From Planococcus shixiaomingii (lineage in GTDB: Bacteria > Bacillota > Bacilli > Bacillales_A > Planococcaceae), in the NCBI RefSeq assembly GCF_030413615.1, contig NZ_CP129236.1, forward strand, positions 170,001-234,000: a DNA stretch of 64,000 nucleotides. Reading direction: 5' to 3'. This document shows positions 9,773 to 19,484 of this stretch, one piece after another. Position 1 is the first letter of the stretch, and each line of letters starts with the position of its first letter. The position numbers and the translations under genes were made by a program. The notes below the pieces were generated by a model. That model had not been told where the DNA came from and searched no databases. It worked only from the letters and a program-made list of their open reading frames with translations.

Positions 9773-11122
9773 ATGGGAAAATATTTTGGAACTGATGGCG
9801 TGCGCGGTATTGCAAACAGTGAATTGACACCTGAACTTGCCTTTAAGTTAGGCCGCATTGGCGGTTACATTTTAACGAAACATTCAAAGGATAAGCCGAA
9901 GGTGCTGATCGGCCGCGATACACGGATTTCAGGTGAAATGCTTGAAGGTGCACTTCTTGCGGGCTTGTTAAGTGTAGGGGCTGAAGTAATGCGCCTTGGC
10001 GTGATCAGCACACCAGGTGTCGCCTACTTGACACGTGTCATGAGTGCGGAAGCTGGCGTTATGATTTCAGCATCTCACAACCCGGTAGAAGACAACGGCA
10101 TCAAGTTTTTCGGTTCAGACGGCTTTAAATTGTCGGATGACCAAGAAGCGGAAATCGAAGAGTTGCTTGATAGCGCTGAAGACCAGTTGCCTCGCCCAAC
10201 CGGCGGAGACCTTGGCAGCGTTACCGATTATTTCGAAGGCGGCCAAAAATACATCCAGTACTTGAAACAAACAGTAGACGAAGAATTTGCAGGAATACAC
10301 GTTGCGCTTGACTGTGCACACGGAGCGACTTCTTCTCTTGCAACCCACGTCTTTGCTGATTTGGATGCAGATATTTCTTCAATGGGAGCATCGCCAAACG
10401 GTTTGAATATCAACGACAAAGTCGGTTCTACACATCCGGAGAAACTGGCCGAAATGGTCTTGTTAAAAAATGCCGATATCGGTTTGGCATTTGACGGAGA
10501 CGGGGACCGGTTGATTGCAGTAGATGAAAAAGGGCAAATTGTAGATGGTGACCAGATCATGTACATAATTGCAAAGTATTTACACTCAGAAGGACGTCTG
10601 CAAAAAAATACAGTCGTTTCAACTGTGATGAGCAACATGGGCTTCTACAAAGCACTAGAAGAGCATGGCATTGCGAGCAATAAAACAGCGGTCGGTGACC
10701 GGTATGTTGTTGAAGAAATGAAGAAAAACGAATTCAACTTAGGCGGCGAGCAATCGGGCCACATCATTTTCTTAGATTACAACACAACTGGCGATGGGTT
10801 ATTGACAGGCCTACAGTTGGTGAACATCATGAAAGTAACAGGCAAGAAATTATCAGAGTTAGCGGCTGAAATGACTATTTTCCCACAGAAGCTTGTCAAC
10901 ATTCGGGTGACCGATAAGCACGCAGTAACGGATAATTCAAAAGTAGCAGGCATAATTGAAGAAGTAGAACGTGAAATGAACGGCAATGGCCGTGTCCTTG
11001 TCCGGCCTTCAGGCACAGAGCCATTGGTCCGTGTGATGGTAGAAGCCGCGTCTGCAGAAGATTGTGAAAACTACGTGGAACAAATTGCGACTGTAGTGAG
11101 AGCAGAAATGGGAATAAATTAA
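9773..11122 (+). CDS. glmM: Phosphoglucosamine mutase
   Basis: Converts glucosamine-6-phosphate to glucosamine-1-phosphate on the way to UDP-GlcNAc and peptidoglycan. 449 residues, standard length. The active-site loop ISASHNP carries the phosphoserine (Ser101), the metal loop DGDGDR lies near residue 243, and the sugar-binding GGEQSGH and the C-terminal phosphate-binding RPSGTEP motifs are present. GGGAGAG precedes the ATG. In Bacillus, CdaA, CdaR and GlmM form a complex, which this operon fits. Confidence 0.96.
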   Translation: MGKYFGTDGVRGIANSELTPELAFKLGRIGGYILTKHSKDKPKVLIGRDTRISGEMLEGALLAGLLSVGAEVMRLGVISTPGVAYLTRVMSAEAGVMISASHNPVEDNGIKFFGSDGFKLSDDQEAEIEELLDSAEDQLPRPTGGDLGSVTDYFEGGQKYIQYLKQTVDEEFAGIHVALDCAHGATSSLATHVFADLDADISSMGASPNGLNINDKVGSTHPEKLAEMVLLKNADIGLAFDGDGDRLIAVDEKGQIVDGDQIMYIIAKYLHSEGRLQKNTVVSTVMSNMGFYKALEEHGIASNKTAVGDRYVVEEMKKNEFNLGGEQSGHIIFLDYNTTGDGLLTGLQLVNIMKVTGKKLSELAAEMTIFPQKLVNIRVTDKHAVTDNSKVAGIIEEVEREMNGNGRVLVRPSGTEPLVRVMVEAASAEDCENYVEQIATVVRAEMGIN

Positions 11123-11127
11123 TCCAG

Positions 11128-11172
11128 ATAAGACAGGCTTGAAGCGCTTTTGCTTCTAGTCTGTATTTTTTA
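11128..11172 (+). terminator. Weak terminator after glmM
   Basis: Imperfect stem around acaggcttgaagc/gcttctagtctgt followed by a T-rich stretch. Less convincing than the other terminators here. Confidence 0.55.
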
Positions 11173-11242
11173 TTTGAAAGTCCAACGAACCACAAGAGTC
11201 AGAATTTTTAAGATAATATACCTAAATAAGTATTTGATTCTA

Positions 11243-11271
11243 TTGACGATATTGTCTTAAAACGGTATGAT
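11243..11271 (+). promoter_or_regulatory. SigA promoter of glmS
   Basis: TTGACG-N17-TATGAT, close to consensus in sequence and spacing. It would place the transcript start near 11278, about 57 nt before the ribozyme cleavage site. Confidence 0.8.
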
Positions 11272-11319
11272 GGCAGTACCTGTTTAAGGTCGCAGAAAAG
11301 GGGGATAGCAGTGCGTATA

Positions 11320-11485
11320 AGGAAAACAGTTGAAGCGCCAGTACTAGGGAAATCGGATGGACAAATCAGTCCCTAGTAGACGAGGAGGAGGAGTATCGAG
11401 ATTTCGGCGGATACCTCCCGGCCGTGAAGCCCGGTCGTTATATCCATCTTTAAAACAGTTGAGCGATCAGCTGACAATGGGATGG
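11320..11485 (+). ncRNA. glmS ribozyme/riboswitch
   Basis: The glucosamine-6-phosphate-activated self-cleaving leader of glmS. Core elements are visible in order: GAAGCGCC with the cleavage point expected between A11334 and G11335, the stem ACTAGGG/CCCTAGT, GACGAGG, then TATCGAGATTTCGGCGGAT closed by GGAGG/CCTCC. Peripheral P3 and P4 helices follow. When GlcN6P is high the RNA cuts itself and the glmS message is degraded. The 62-codon open frame over this region is an artefact. Outer boundaries are approximate. Confidence 0.92.
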
Positions 11486-11564
11486 ATGGGCTCGCTAGAA
11501 GTGTTTGCGAATCTATGCAAACGCTCATTTGAATTGGACTTATAGAAAACGGAGGAATTAGATT

Positions 11565-13367
11565 ATGTGTGGAATTGTCGGGTACATTGGAGAAAATGAT
11601 TCGAAAGAGATCTTATTAAAAGGTCTTGAAAAATTGGAATACCGCGGTTACGACTCAGCGGGTATTGCAGTCCGCAACGAAAGCGGCATTACAGTTTTTA
11701 AAGAAAAAGGGCGCATCGCTGACTTGCGCGCAATCGTTGAAGATGGCGTGATTGGGACGGCTGGTATTGGCCACACACGCTGGGCCACACACGGTAAACC
11801 AAACCGCGTAAACGCTCACCCTCACCAAAATGAAAACGAACGTTTTACATTGGTTCATAACGGCGTGATCGAAAACTATCACCACATTCAGCGCGATTAT
11901 TTGGCGGATGTACAAATGGAATCTGATACAGATACAGAAATCATTGTACAGTTGATCGGCAAATTTGTTGAAGAAGGCATGACTACAGAAGAGGCTTTCA
12001 GCAAAACTCTTGGATTGCTAAAAGGTTCTTACGCGATTGCCCTACTAGATGCTGAAGCAGAAGATACGATTTTCGTTGCGAAAAACAAAAGTCCATTGCT
12101 TGTTGGACTTGGTGAAGGATTCAACGTTGTAGCGTCTGACGCGATGGCGATGCTTCAAGTAACAGACAAATTCCTTGAATTGATGGATAAAGAAATTGTC
12201 ATCGTCCGCAAAGACAGTGTTGAAATTTTAACATTGGACGGCGAAGCAATCAGCCGCCTTCCATTTACTGCTGAAATTGACATGAGCGATATTGAAAAAG
12301 GAACATACCCGCACTATATGCTGAAAGAAATCGATGAGCAGCCAGCGGTTATGCGTAAAATCATCCAAGCTTATCAAGACGAAAACGACAAGCTGGTCAT
12401 CCAGCCGGAAATTTTGGACGCCTTGCAAGAAGCGGACCGCATTCACATCATCGCTGCAGGTACAAGCTACCACGCAGGACTGATCGGCAAAGAATACTTG
12501 GAGAAAATGGCCGGAATTCCAGTAGAAGTGCACGTTTCAAGCGAGTTCGGCTACAACATGCCGCTTCTATCCGAAAAACCGTTGTTCATCTTCATTTCGC
12601 AATCAGGCGAAACAGCGGACAGCCGTCAAGTATTGGTGAAAATCAAAGAACTTGGCCACACGTCTTTAACAATCACAAACGTAGCGGGCTCTACGCTTTC
12701 TCGTGAAGCGGACCACACGTTATTGCTTTATGCAGGACCTGAAATTGCGGTAGCTTCCACAAAAGCCTATACAGCGCAATTGGCTGTATTGTCAATTTTG
12801 GCTGCTGTAACAGCTGAAGCACGCGGCATTAAACTTGGCTTCGACCTTGTGCAAGAACTGGGAATCGTAGCAAACGCTATCCAGGCACAAATTGACGCAA
12901 AAGAAGAAATGGAACAAATCGCAAGCGAATTCCTTTCAACTACACGCAACTGCTTCTTCATCGGACGCGTTATGGATTACTTCGTGGGCTTAGAAGGCGC
13001 ATTGAAATTGAAAGAGATTTCGTATATCCAAGCAGAAGGCTTTGCCGGAGGCGAATTGAAGCACGGTACGATTGCATTGATCGAAGAAGGCACACCGGTT
13101 ATCGCGCTTGCAACTCAAGAAGCAGTTAACTTGAACATCCGTGGAAACGTCAAAGAAGTGGCGGCACGCGGCGCAAACCCATGCATCATTTCAATGGAAG
13201 GCTTGCAAGAAGCTGGCGACAGCTTAGTGCTTCCAAAAGTCCATGAATTGTTGTCACCACTTGTAGCGGTTATTCCGTTGCAGTTGATCAGCTACTTTGC
13301 AGCGCTTCACCGTGACTGTGACGTAGACAAGCCACGTAACTTGGCTAAATCGGTTACTGTGGAGTAA
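11565..13367 (+). CDS. glmS: Glutamine--fructose-6-phosphate aminotransferase (isomerizing)
   Basis: Makes glucosamine-6-phosphate from fructose-6-phosphate and glutamine, the entry step to amino-sugar synthesis. 600 residues. The N-terminal glutaminase begins MCGIVGYIG, with Cys2 becoming the nucleophile after Met removal. Two SIS sugar-isomerase domains follow, with [10 protein letters not shown] and [10 protein letters not shown] visible in the first, and the protein ends at the usual [18 protein letters not shown] lies 7 nt before the ATG. It has its own promoter and ribozyme leader and a strong terminator. Confidence 0.97.
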   Translation: MCGIVGYIGENDSKEILLKGLEKLEYRGYDSAGIAVRNESGITVFKEKGRIADLRAIVEDGVIGTAGIGHTRWATHGKPNRVNAHPHQNENERFTLVHNGVIENYHHIQRDYLADVQMESDTDTEIIVQLIGKFVEEGMTTEEAFSKTLGLLKGSYAIALLDAEAEDTIFVAKNKSPLLVGLGEGFNVVASDAMAMLQVTDKFLELMDKEIVIVRKDSVEILTLDGEAISRLPFTAEIDMSDIEKGTYPHYMLKEIDEQPAVMRKIIQAYQDENDKLVIQPEILDALQEADRIHIIAAGTSYHAGLIGKEYLEKMAGIPVEVHVSSEFGYNMPLLSEKPLFIFISQSGETADSRQVLVKIKELGHTSLTITNVAGSTLSREADHTLLLYAGPEIAVASTKAYTAQLAVLSILAAVTAEARGIKLGFDLVQELGIVANAIQAQIDAKEEMEQIASEFLSTTRNCFFIGRVMDYFVGLEGALKLKEISYIQAEGFAGGELKHGTIALIEEGTPVIALATQEAVNLNIRGNVKEVAARGANPCIISMEGLQEAGDSLVLPKVHELLSPLVAVIPLQLISYFAALHRDCDVDKPRNLAKSVTVE

Positions 13368-13378
13368 TTTTAAAGATC

Positions 13379-13427
13379 AAAAGACGTTCATCAAGTGGGT
13401 CTTCACTTGATGAACGTCTTTTTTTAT
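13379..13427 (+). terminator. Terminator of glmS
   Basis: A perfect 17-bp stem (AAGACGTTCATCAAGTG and its complement) with a GGTCTT loop and a T-run. Confidence 0.93.
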
Positions 13428-13610
13428 TGTTCTCTGTCTTTCCATTTATAAAAGAATATTTTATGAGTGGTAAGTTAAGACGCTGTTTTAACTGTTTGAT
13501 TTATGGAAATGAATGTTTTTAATCTGCTTTGTTCTTTAATTTCATGTAAACTGAAGGCATGTAGTCAGCTACAAAATCATCAGCCGAAAATACTGAAGGA
13601 GGCAATGCTT

Positions 13611-14168
13611 ATGACTAAGGAATTGTCATTAGAACAGCGCGAGGAATTGCTCAGTACGTTGAAAGCCCGTTTTGAAAAAAACATCGAACGCCATGAATGG
13701 GTGGAATGGCCAAAGGTCCAAGCGAAACTGGAGGCGAATGCTGACAAGCTGTGGTCGCTTCATGAAATGGAACGAACGGGCGGAGAACCGGATGTCGTAG
13801 ATTACGATAAAGAGACGGATGAATTCGTCTTTGCTGATTGTTCAGCAGAAAGTCCGAAAGGCCGCAGAAGCGTTTGCTACGACCAGGAAGCGTTGGAGTC
13901 CAGGAAAAAGCATAAGCCTGAAAACAGCGCGCTTAACATGGCAGCTGAAATGGGCATCGAAGTGTTAACAGAAGAACAATACCGGGAATTGCAGAAAGTT
14001 GGGAAATTCGATATGAAAACGTCGAGCTGGGTGCTTACACCCGCTGATGTTAGAGAACGCGGTGGTGCTCTTTTCTGCGATCTCCGCTACGGACGCGTCT
14101 TTATGTATCACAACGGCGCCGACTCTTATTATGGTGCCAGAGGGTTCCGAGGCTCGCTAAGAGTCTGA
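13611..14168 (+). CDS. DUF4256 domain-containing protein
   Basis: 185 residues from the ATG chosen here. The frame is open 108 nt further upstream, but AAGGAGG sits 8 nt before 13611 and the extra residues look non-coding. The body (LKARFEKNIERHEWVEW, GGEPDVVDYDKETDEFVFADCSAESP, FDMKTSSWVLTP, GRVFMYHNGADSYYGARGFRG) is typical of DUF4256, a small soluble family of unknown function widespread in bacteria. Single gene between terminators. Confidence 0.85.
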   Translation: MTKELSLEQREELLSTLKARFEKNIERHEWVEWPKVQAKLEANADKLWSLHEMERTGGEPDVVDYDKETDEFVFADCSAESPKGRRSVCYDQEALESRKKHKPENSALNMAAEMGIEVLTEEQYRELQKVGKFDMKTSSWVLTPADVRERGGALFCDLRYGRVFMYHNGADSYYGARGFRGSLRV

Positions 14169-14196
14169 CAGCGTCGCTTAAAGCTAGATTTTAATA

Positions 14197-14233
14197 GAAG
14201 GTCCGATTCTGTAACAAGAATCGGATCTTTTTT
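14197..14233 (+). terminator. Terminator after the DUF4256 gene
   Basis: Stem GTCCGATTCT/AGAATCGGAT with a T-run. Confidence 0.85.
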
Positions 14234-14352
14234 CAATGGGAAGCAAAAGCTGATGAAACATATACCCCTCTCAATATTATCCAGTACAATAAAATAAAGA
14301 AGGGTTTGTTTTATTTATTAGAGTGAATGAGCCAAAAGGAGAAGTGAAAATA

Positions 14353-15150
14353 ATGATCTGGGATTTAGAAAATGACGAGTACCGGTTGGCTCCTTTTACA
14401 ACCGAAAGTTTGCAAGCAGCCGAAAAGAGCTTAGGTATCGCTTTGCCAAAAACTTATATTCAGCTCATGCAAAGCCAAAATGGCGGAGTTCCTTTACATA
14501 CTGCTTTTCCGTGCAAAACACCGAACAGCTGGGCGACAGATCATGTGCCTGTTCATTCGATTTACGGGATTGGCGAGGACGGGATTTTGCAAAGCGATTA
14601 CCTTATCCGGGAATGGGGGTTGCCGAAGAAAGTGGTGCTGTTCTCCGGAGACGGTCATTTGTGGTTGGCTATGGATTATCGGGAAACGAAAAGCGAACCT
14701 CCGATTATCTTTATCGACGGGGAGCAAGAACAGATTATCGGTCTCGCGCCGGATTTTGCTTCTTTCTTAAACGGTTTGTACACGGCTGAAGAAGAAGACA
14801 CGGACTACACAACCGAACAACAAGGAGAAGATTTGAAACTTGAACAAATAGATGCCGCGTTTTTACAAGAAGAGGCAGATGGATGGATATGGGCATTTAA
14901 CGCCTTGTACAAAAAAACAGCTGGAAATGAGCGCTATATCGAAAACAAGGTGCTCGAGCTGCTCACTCAGCCTTCTGAGCACTTAAAGCAATTGGCTGCC
15001 GATTACGTCATGGTCTACAACGAACGTTTTACTTTTTCTGAGAGCACCATGCTGGCTATTTACGAGAAGATGGAGCAAGATGCTTTATTGCAATTTGAAG
15101 TTGCACCGCTGAAAGCTTATTTGAAACAGGTAAAGGGCTTAATCGATTAA
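14353..15150 (+). CDS. SMI1/KNR4 (SUKH) family protein
   Basis: 265 residues. The N-terminal half is a SUKH domain: TESLQAAEKSLGIALPKTYIQL (about 18-39), QNGG, and VVLFSGDGHLWLAMDY (about 100-115). The C-terminal 110 residues are mostly helical and unassigned. SUKH proteins are often immunity proteins for polymorphic toxins, as with the Bacillus YobK type, but no toxin gene is adjacent, so this may be an orphan immunity or a house-keeping member. A GTG 30 nt upstream is in frame; the ATG was preferred because of AAAGGAGA. Confidence 0.75.
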   Translation: MIWDLENDEYRLAPFTTESLQAAEKSLGIALPKTYIQLMQSQNGGVPLHTAFPCKTPNSWATDHVPVHSIYGIGEDGILQSDYLIREWGLPKKVVLFSGDGHLWLAMDYRETKSEPPIIFIDGEQEQIIGLAPDFASFLNGLYTAEEEDTDYTTEQQGEDLKLEQIDAAFLQEEADGWIWAFNALYKKTAGNERYIENKVLELLTQPSEHLKQLAADYVMVYNERFTFSESTMLAIYEKMEQDALLQFEVAPLKAYLKQVKGLID

Positions 15151-15173
15151 CTTAATAAAGGAGTCATGTATTA

Positions 15174-15524
15174 ATGAAAAAAGACAAAACGAGATTTAAG
15201 AGATTGCTGCGCACAAGAAATAGCGAGTTTTTCCAAATTGATTTAGCGGATGACGACAGAACCGCCTTTTTGCTGTATGTGGATTGCCAGGATGTTGAAA
15301 AGCCGATTGATATTTATTTAATAACCCATTTTCAAGTTTCAGATAAGTCCTATGAAGAAATTTTAAGTTTTAACAATGACATGCTTTCCATGAAACCTAC
15401 TAGACATTACTATATGAAAGACCTGATTTTAGAAGATCGAGAATTCGAATATGATTTTCCAAAAGGTATGGATGCTATTATTAATTTCATCAATCAAATA
15501 TTACGGGAAAATATAGCACTTTAG
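15174..15524 (+). CDS. Hypothetical protein, 116 residues
   Basis: Not recognised. A small soluble mixed alpha/beta protein, with basic N-terminus (KKDKTRFKRLLRTRNSEFF) and a helical end (AIINFINQILREN). It lies 23 nt after the SUKH gene with its own AAAGGAG, so the two are probably one operon. It could be a second immunity-like protein by position, but nothing in the sequence proves this. No signal peptide or membrane segment. Confidence 0.65.
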   Translation: MKKDKTRFKRLLRTRNSEFFQIDLADDDRTAFLLYVDCQDVEKPIDIYLITHFQVSDKSYEEILSFNNDMLSMKPTRHYYMKDLILEDREFEYDFPKGMDAIINFINQILRENIAL

Positions 15525-15584
15525 AGCTTGGCATGATTCAAAATAAAGATTTTAACTATCTTTCACAGGATTAGATATCTACTT

Positions 15585-15618
15585 AAAATCCCTAAGAGCA
15601 TTTGTAAGGGATTTTTTC
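15585..15618 (+). terminator. Terminator after the 116-residue hypothetical
   Basis: Stem AAAATCCCT/AGGGATTTT with a long loop and a T-run. Confidence 0.75.
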
Positions 15619-15805
15619 TATTTTTTCATTATAATTGTTAGGTACAAAGACTTTTTTGTGTATAATAAATAAATAGGGAAATCTGCAGGTGGTGTAGGTC
15701 TTTGTTCGTTTAAAAGTTAATCGGCAACCAGTGCTTGAGAACTTTTTCTATTAGAATGCGTGAGCACCCTATACAAAAAATAAGAATCAAGAATGAGGGA
15801 TTAAA

Positions 15806-16135
15806 ATGACAGATAAAGAAACTTTGGCTTATTTATCGTCTATTTCGCCTGAAACCTTGTTGTTAGAGAAGAATAAAGGTTTTGCTATAAGAGACATCGA
15901 TGTAAAGTTGATTGAAGAATTGAGAGGGAAAGGCCAGTGTGATGAAATCATTAAAATCATTCTTTATTATGTGCTGCAAAGAGGTTACGGGCTTCGGTTT
16001 GATATGGTTAGGGATATGGCTGAAAAGTGTGCGAAACGCCATATAACCACCGTACAAGAAGCTTTTTTCTTAACAGTAGAAGAAGATTTCCGCTGGAAAA
16101 ACCGACGCGAGAAACTTAGTCACTCGAGGCTTTGA
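15806..16135 (+). CDS. Small protein resembling the C-terminal domain of replication initiation protein DnaB (DnaB_2/DnaD-like)
   Basis: 109 residues. Residues 12-95 (SPETLLLEKNKG, then KLIEELR, then IIKIILYYVLQRGYGLRFDMV, then KCAKRHITTVQEAF) follow the layout of the DnaB_2/DnaD C-terminal domain of the Bacillus helicase-loading proteins DnaB and DnaD, which bind DNA. No N-terminal domain or partner gene is present, so it is a stand-alone copy of that domain. The function is unknown; a DNA-binding or replication-modulating role is inference only. GAGGGA lies before the ATG and the gene stands alone. Confidence 0.6.
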   Translation: MTDKETLAYLSSISPETLLLEKNKGFAIRDIDVKLIEELRGKGQCDEIIKIILYYVLQRGYGLRFDMVRDMAEKCAKRHITTVQEAFFLTVEEDFRWKNRREKLSHSRL

Positions 16136-16203
16136 AGATGCCGAAACGTAAAAGAAAGAGTGGATGATGCTTTAAGCATTAGTTCGCATGAATTCTATAC
16201 TAA

Positions 16204-16240
16204 AACAGGCTCGATCCATTAGTGGTCTGGCTTTTTTTAT
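16204..16240 (+). terminator. Terminator after the DnaB_2-like gene
   Basis: Imperfect hairpin (AGGCTCGATC with GGTCTGGCT) followed by seven T. Confidence 0.65.
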
Positions 16241-16368
16241 TGAGCTTCTTTCGGTATGTTTGATGATGAAAGTGGGTAAGGATACATAAATGCCAAACGA
16301 ATGGTTCTCTAGAGTGGAAGCAATTTATTTGATAACTAAAAAACTAGTTGAAAGAGGGTTGAGGGCTG

Positions 16369-16851
16369 ATGGCGATAACTTCTACAATCATGATTTCAAT
16401 GGCAAGGCGTTTTAATGCAAACCCAAAGCAAGTTTTTGATGCGTGGGTAAAGCCGGAATTGATGAAAAAATGGCTGTTCACGTCGGAAAAGACGAACAAA
16501 GTGTTGAAAAACGATCTGCGTATAGGCGGTGCATGGGAAATCGTCGATAGCCGTGACGGTGTAGATTATCGGGCCATCGGTGAGTACCAAGAAGTGCGGG
16601 AGCCGAATAAATTGGTCTTCACTTTTGAAATGCCACAATTCAGTGAGACGGTAGACATTGTCAGAGTAACTATTTCACAGGTGAGGGAAGCGACTGAAAT
16701 GCTCTTTACCCAAGAAATTGTCGTAGCTCATGAAGAAGAATGGACAGACGAAGATGCTGATAAAGCGCTAAGTGAATACGGCACCCAAACCGAAGAAGGC
16801 TGGAGTACAATGTTTGATAATTTAAGGCAGTTGGTCGAAAGGAATAATTGA
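16369..16851 (+). CDS. SRPBCC / AHSA1-like protein
   Basis: 160 residues with the START-like fold of the AHSA1 family: RRFNANPKQVFDAWVKPELMKKWLF near the N-terminus, GGAWEIVD at about 53-60, and GEYQEVREPNKLVFTFEM. Members bind small hydrophobic ligands or act as stress-related activators; the ligand cannot be told here. ATG preceded by GAGGG. Single gene with a terminator just after it. Confidence 0.82.
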   Translation: MAITSTIMISMARRFNANPKQVFDAWVKPELMKKWLFTSEKTNKVLKNDLRIGGAWEIVDSRDGVDYRAIGEYQEVREPNKLVFTFEMPQFSETVDIVRVTISQVREATEMLFTQEIVVAHEEEWTDEDADKALSEYGTQTEEGWSTMFDNLRQLVERNN

Positions 16852-16869
16852 ATACTTTTAAGTAACGCT

Positions 16870-16902
16870 AGGCTAACTTTTTTACAGAGTTGGCCTTTTT
16901 TA
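16870..16902 (+). terminator. Terminator after the SRPBCC gene
   Basis: Stem GGCTAACT/AGTTGGCC with a T-run. Confidence 0.8.
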
Positions 16903-17091
16903 TTGTTTCTAAAATCTTTATCTTTTAAAATAGTTAAAATATTCATATTAATTCTGTTAAAATAAAAGTAAAGTATTGGAAAAGTAGTAATAAGATAGTT
17001 AACTAAAACAGGCAGACGCACTGCCGGAAGAAAGTAATCTGTTGATTAAAAAATGATCGAGCAATATGCCTTTAGTTCAAGGGGGAGTTGG

Positions 17092-17253
17092 ATGTTAAGT
17101 TTTATCGATGATTTGGCTGGAGCTATCTATAATGTATTCAGCGTATTGCTAAAAGGTTTGAGTTATATACTTGCAGGAATGATCATTGTAGCAGTGCCGC
17201 TATATGTCATCATGTGGATTTTAATGTTTGTCAGTGAGCAGTTTTTCCATTAG
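17092..17253 (+). CDS. Small membrane protein, 53 residues
   Basis: Not recognised. A single long hydrophobic stretch (about residues 17-47) gives one or two membrane passes. The frame opens 39 nt earlier, but GGGGGAG lies 4 nt before this ATG. It lies 11 nt before another small membrane gene and may be cotranscribed with it and the array that follows. Confidence 0.6.
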   Translation: MLSFIDDLAGAIYNVFSVLLKGLSYILAGMIIVAVPLYVIMWILMFVSEQFFH

Positions 17254-17264
17254 GAGGAAGACGA

Positions 17265-17492
17265 ATGAACATTCAGCGCATTGGGACAGTAGCTTTATCA
17301 TTTTCAGCAACGACAGGTCTTCTTTACTTGATCGGGCATGTTTGGACTGTTTCTTCGTTGATGTTTCATTACGAATATCAAGATGAGGCAAATGGATTCT
17401 CGCTCACATGTGGATCTTTTCTTCCGGTCTTAATTGGTTTAAGTGCTAGTTTTATAACAGAAAAATCTTTTGGGCAAGCCAGAAATAAGTAG
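17265..17492 (+). CDS. Small membrane protein, 75 residues
   Basis: Not recognised. Two hydrophobic segments (about 7-30 and 47-64) with a short polar linker (EYQDEANG), so probably a two-pass membrane protein. AGGAGG precedes the ATG. The next gene starts 24 nt later on the same strand. Confidence 0.6.
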   Translation: MNIQRIGTVALSFSATTGLLYLIGHVWTVSSLMFHYEYQDEANGFSLTCGSFLPVLIGLSASFITEKSFGQARNK

Positions 17493-17516
17493 GGCATATG
17501 TAAAAGGAGCTGCAAC

Positions 17517-18281
17517 ATGATGAACATAGAGCAATTTGAACAGTCAATTCGGACGTTATTCCAAAAAGAGCTGTTGGAGGAATTTGACGATGATTTCGGC
17601 TTCACCCATAAAGCGGACAAAGCTATTGCCAAAGTGGGTTATTCAACGAACCTTTCTTTAGAAGTGATTGAACAGGCGAAAAGCAAAGGCGCGGATTTGC
17701 TGATCACCCATCATGACGCGTGGGACTTTATCTACGGCTTGCGGGAAGCTTGTGTCCAGAAGCTGAAAGAATACGAGATGAGCCATTTTTGGATACACGG
17801 GCCGTTGGATTTTGTGGAATTCGGTACGTGCACATCGCTCATGAACAAAATTGGCGTTGATCGGATTGAGCAGTATTCCTATTACAAAGGTGGAGAGTTT
17901 CCAGGCATCGGCGAATTTGAAGAGCCGATTGATTTTAACCATTTAACGGAGCGCATAAGATCCGAATTGAATGAACCAGTGAGAGCATGGCGAAATAACG
18001 ATAACCAAGTAAAGCGTGTCGGAATGTTAACGGGTGCGGGACATTCATCCGCCATAATCAAGCTGGCGTTAGATGAAGGCTGTGATACCTATATTACCGG
18101 TGAAGCGACGCTATACACGATCCAGTACGCCCAGTTTGCCGGAGTTAACTTGCTGGTTGGCAGCCATACGTTCACGGAAATTTACGGTGTCGAGAGTTTG
18201 GCTGATAAAGTGAGGAAATTAAACGAAGGCATTGAAATCATTCGAATAGAAGAAGCGCATTTCGAGTTGAATCACAGCTGA
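17517..18281 (+). CDS. Nif3-like dinuclear metal-centre protein
   Basis: 254 residues of the NIF3 / GTP cyclohydrolase I type 2-like family. Metal-ligand motifs are visible: ITHHDAW near residue 62-68 and GSHTFTE near 219-225. Shorter than the Bacillus YqfO type, with no inserted PII-like domain. The biochemical role of the family is poorly defined. AAAGGAG precedes the ATG. First gene of the tightly packed array running to 23622; a Nudix gene starts 15 nt later. Confidence 0.8.
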   Translation: MMNIEQFEQSIRTLFQKELLEEFDDDFGFTHKADKAIAKVGYSTNLSLEVIEQAKSKGADLLITHHDAWDFIYGLREACVQKLKEYEMSHFWIHGPLDFVEFGTCTSLMNKIGVDRIEQYSYYKGGEFPGIGEFEEPIDFNHLTERIRSELNEPVRAWRNNDNQVKRVGMLTGAGHSSAIIKLALDEGCDTYITGEATLYTIQYAQFAGVNLLVGSHTFTEIYGVESLADKVRKLNEGIEIIRIEEAHFELNHS

Positions 18282-18296
18282 AAAAGGAGAAAACTG

Positions 18297-18770
18297 ATGA
18301 ATCATACTCAAAATAACGGCTTTGAATTCTTAGAATTTATTCGGCTGAACGAAGAAGACATGTCCCGCTACGAGCCACTTGCAGGTTCTTTTGCTGTGGT
18401 GATGCGCGATGGAAAATACTTGGTGTGCTTCAACAAATGGCGCAGTCAATGGGAACTGCCTGCAGGACGAAGAGAAGGGGCAGAGACGCCGAAGGAATGC
18501 GCAGCGCGGGAGCTATATGAAGAAACAGGGCAAACGGTTGCGGCTTTAGCGTTTGAAGGGCTGCTTAAAATTAGGAATCAGATCAACGGACAAGTGAAAT
18601 TTAATCCGGTTTATTCGGCTGCCATCGACCGCTTGCAGCCGTTTCTGAAAAATGCAGAAACGACTGAAATAAAGCTGTGGGATTTGCAGGAGGATATCGG
18701 GCCTTTTGATGAAGTGGATTTGAACATTTTTGATTATGTTGTTGACAAAAAAATAACGATAGGTGATTGA
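18297..18770 (+). CDS. Nudix hydrolase
   Basis: 157 residues. The Nudix box is complete (GRREGAETPKECAARELYEETG, about 60-81), fitting the G-x5-E-x7-REUxEExGU rule for Mg-dependent pyrophosphate hydrolysis of nucleotide derivatives. WELPAG precedes it. The substrate is unknown. GGAG lies just before the ATG. Part of the array of small-molecule enzymes. Confidence 0.85.
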   Translation: MNHTQNNGFEFLEFIRLNEEDMSRYEPLAGSFAVVMRDGKYLVCFNKWRSQWELPAGRREGAETPKECAARELYEETGQTVAALAFEGLLKIRNQINGQVKFNPVYSAAIDRLQPFLKNAETTEIKLWDLQEDIGPFDEVDLNIFDYVVDKKITIGD

Positions 18771-18833
18771 AATCCAGCGCCACTGATCAAAGAAAGTAGA
18801 TTCTTAGCTTAGTATAGGTGAGGAAGGTTAATC

Positions 18834-19466
18834 ATGCCGATTATTTGTTTAGAAGGTGCGAGCGGTGTCGGTAAAAGCACAACTTCCCGAGAATTAATAA
18901 AGCGTTGGGATGCCTATATCGTGCCGGAAGTGAACGAGTTGTTCAAGCGGCCGCCAGTAATGCCGGAAAACTGGTATTTTGAGCGGCAAGTGGAGAGATG
19001 GGAAATTGCCCAGGAAAAATCACACAAGTATGAATGGGTGGTACTGGACGGTGATGTGTTTCAGCCGCTCTGGTATAACTGGTCCTATAACTTTGAAGTA
19101 TTCGGACAAAGCTTAGAGAAAATCTGTGATTTTTATCGGGCACATCTCGAAAGTGGAACGGTGGCATTTCCTGATCATTATTTTCTGCTTTGTGTGGGAG
19201 TTGCTGAATTAAGGAAGCGAAAAGAAAATGACGCCACTAGAAGGCGCGAAAACTTTGAAAAGCATTTGAAAATCATTGAGCCTCAGAAGCGTTATTTTCA
19301 AGAGATGGATCGGCGGGCCACTGGCTATGTTAATTTTATCGAAGCGGCAGAAGTCCAAAAGAATGTGGAAAGAATTGTTGCTGCAAATGCAGCTTCACTT
19401 GATCGTCAAAATTCGCTCGACTTATTCGACGGCATGACTGACTGGCTGAAGGCTAATCGGGCATAG
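18834..19466 (+). CDS. P-loop kinase-like ATPase
   Basis: 210 residues with an N-terminal Walker A loop GASGVGKST (about 8-16). The size and layout (P-loop, DGD near residue 71-73 as a possible Walker B, basic RKRKENDATRRRE lid near 121-133) suit small deoxynucleoside-kinase or antibiotic-phosphotransferase-like enzymes. The phosphate acceptor cannot be named. GAGGAAGG precedes the ATG. It stands between two Nudix genes. Confidence 0.72.
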   Translation: MPIICLEGASGVGKSTTSRELIKRWDAYIVPEVNELFKRPPVMPENWYFERQVERWEIAQEKSHKYEWVVLDGDVFQPLWYNWSYNFEVFGQSLEKICDFYRAHLESGTVAFPDHYFLLCVGVAELRKRKENDATRRRENFEKHLKIIEPQKRYFQEMDRRATGYVNFIEAAEVQKNVERIVAANAASLDRQNSLDLFDGMTDWLKANRA

Positions 19467-19484
19467 ACATTGGAGGAAGTTTTC

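Noticed and set aside
11357..11545. 62-codon frame before glmS
   Set aside because: It overlaps the glmS ribozyme core and has no family match or ribosome site.
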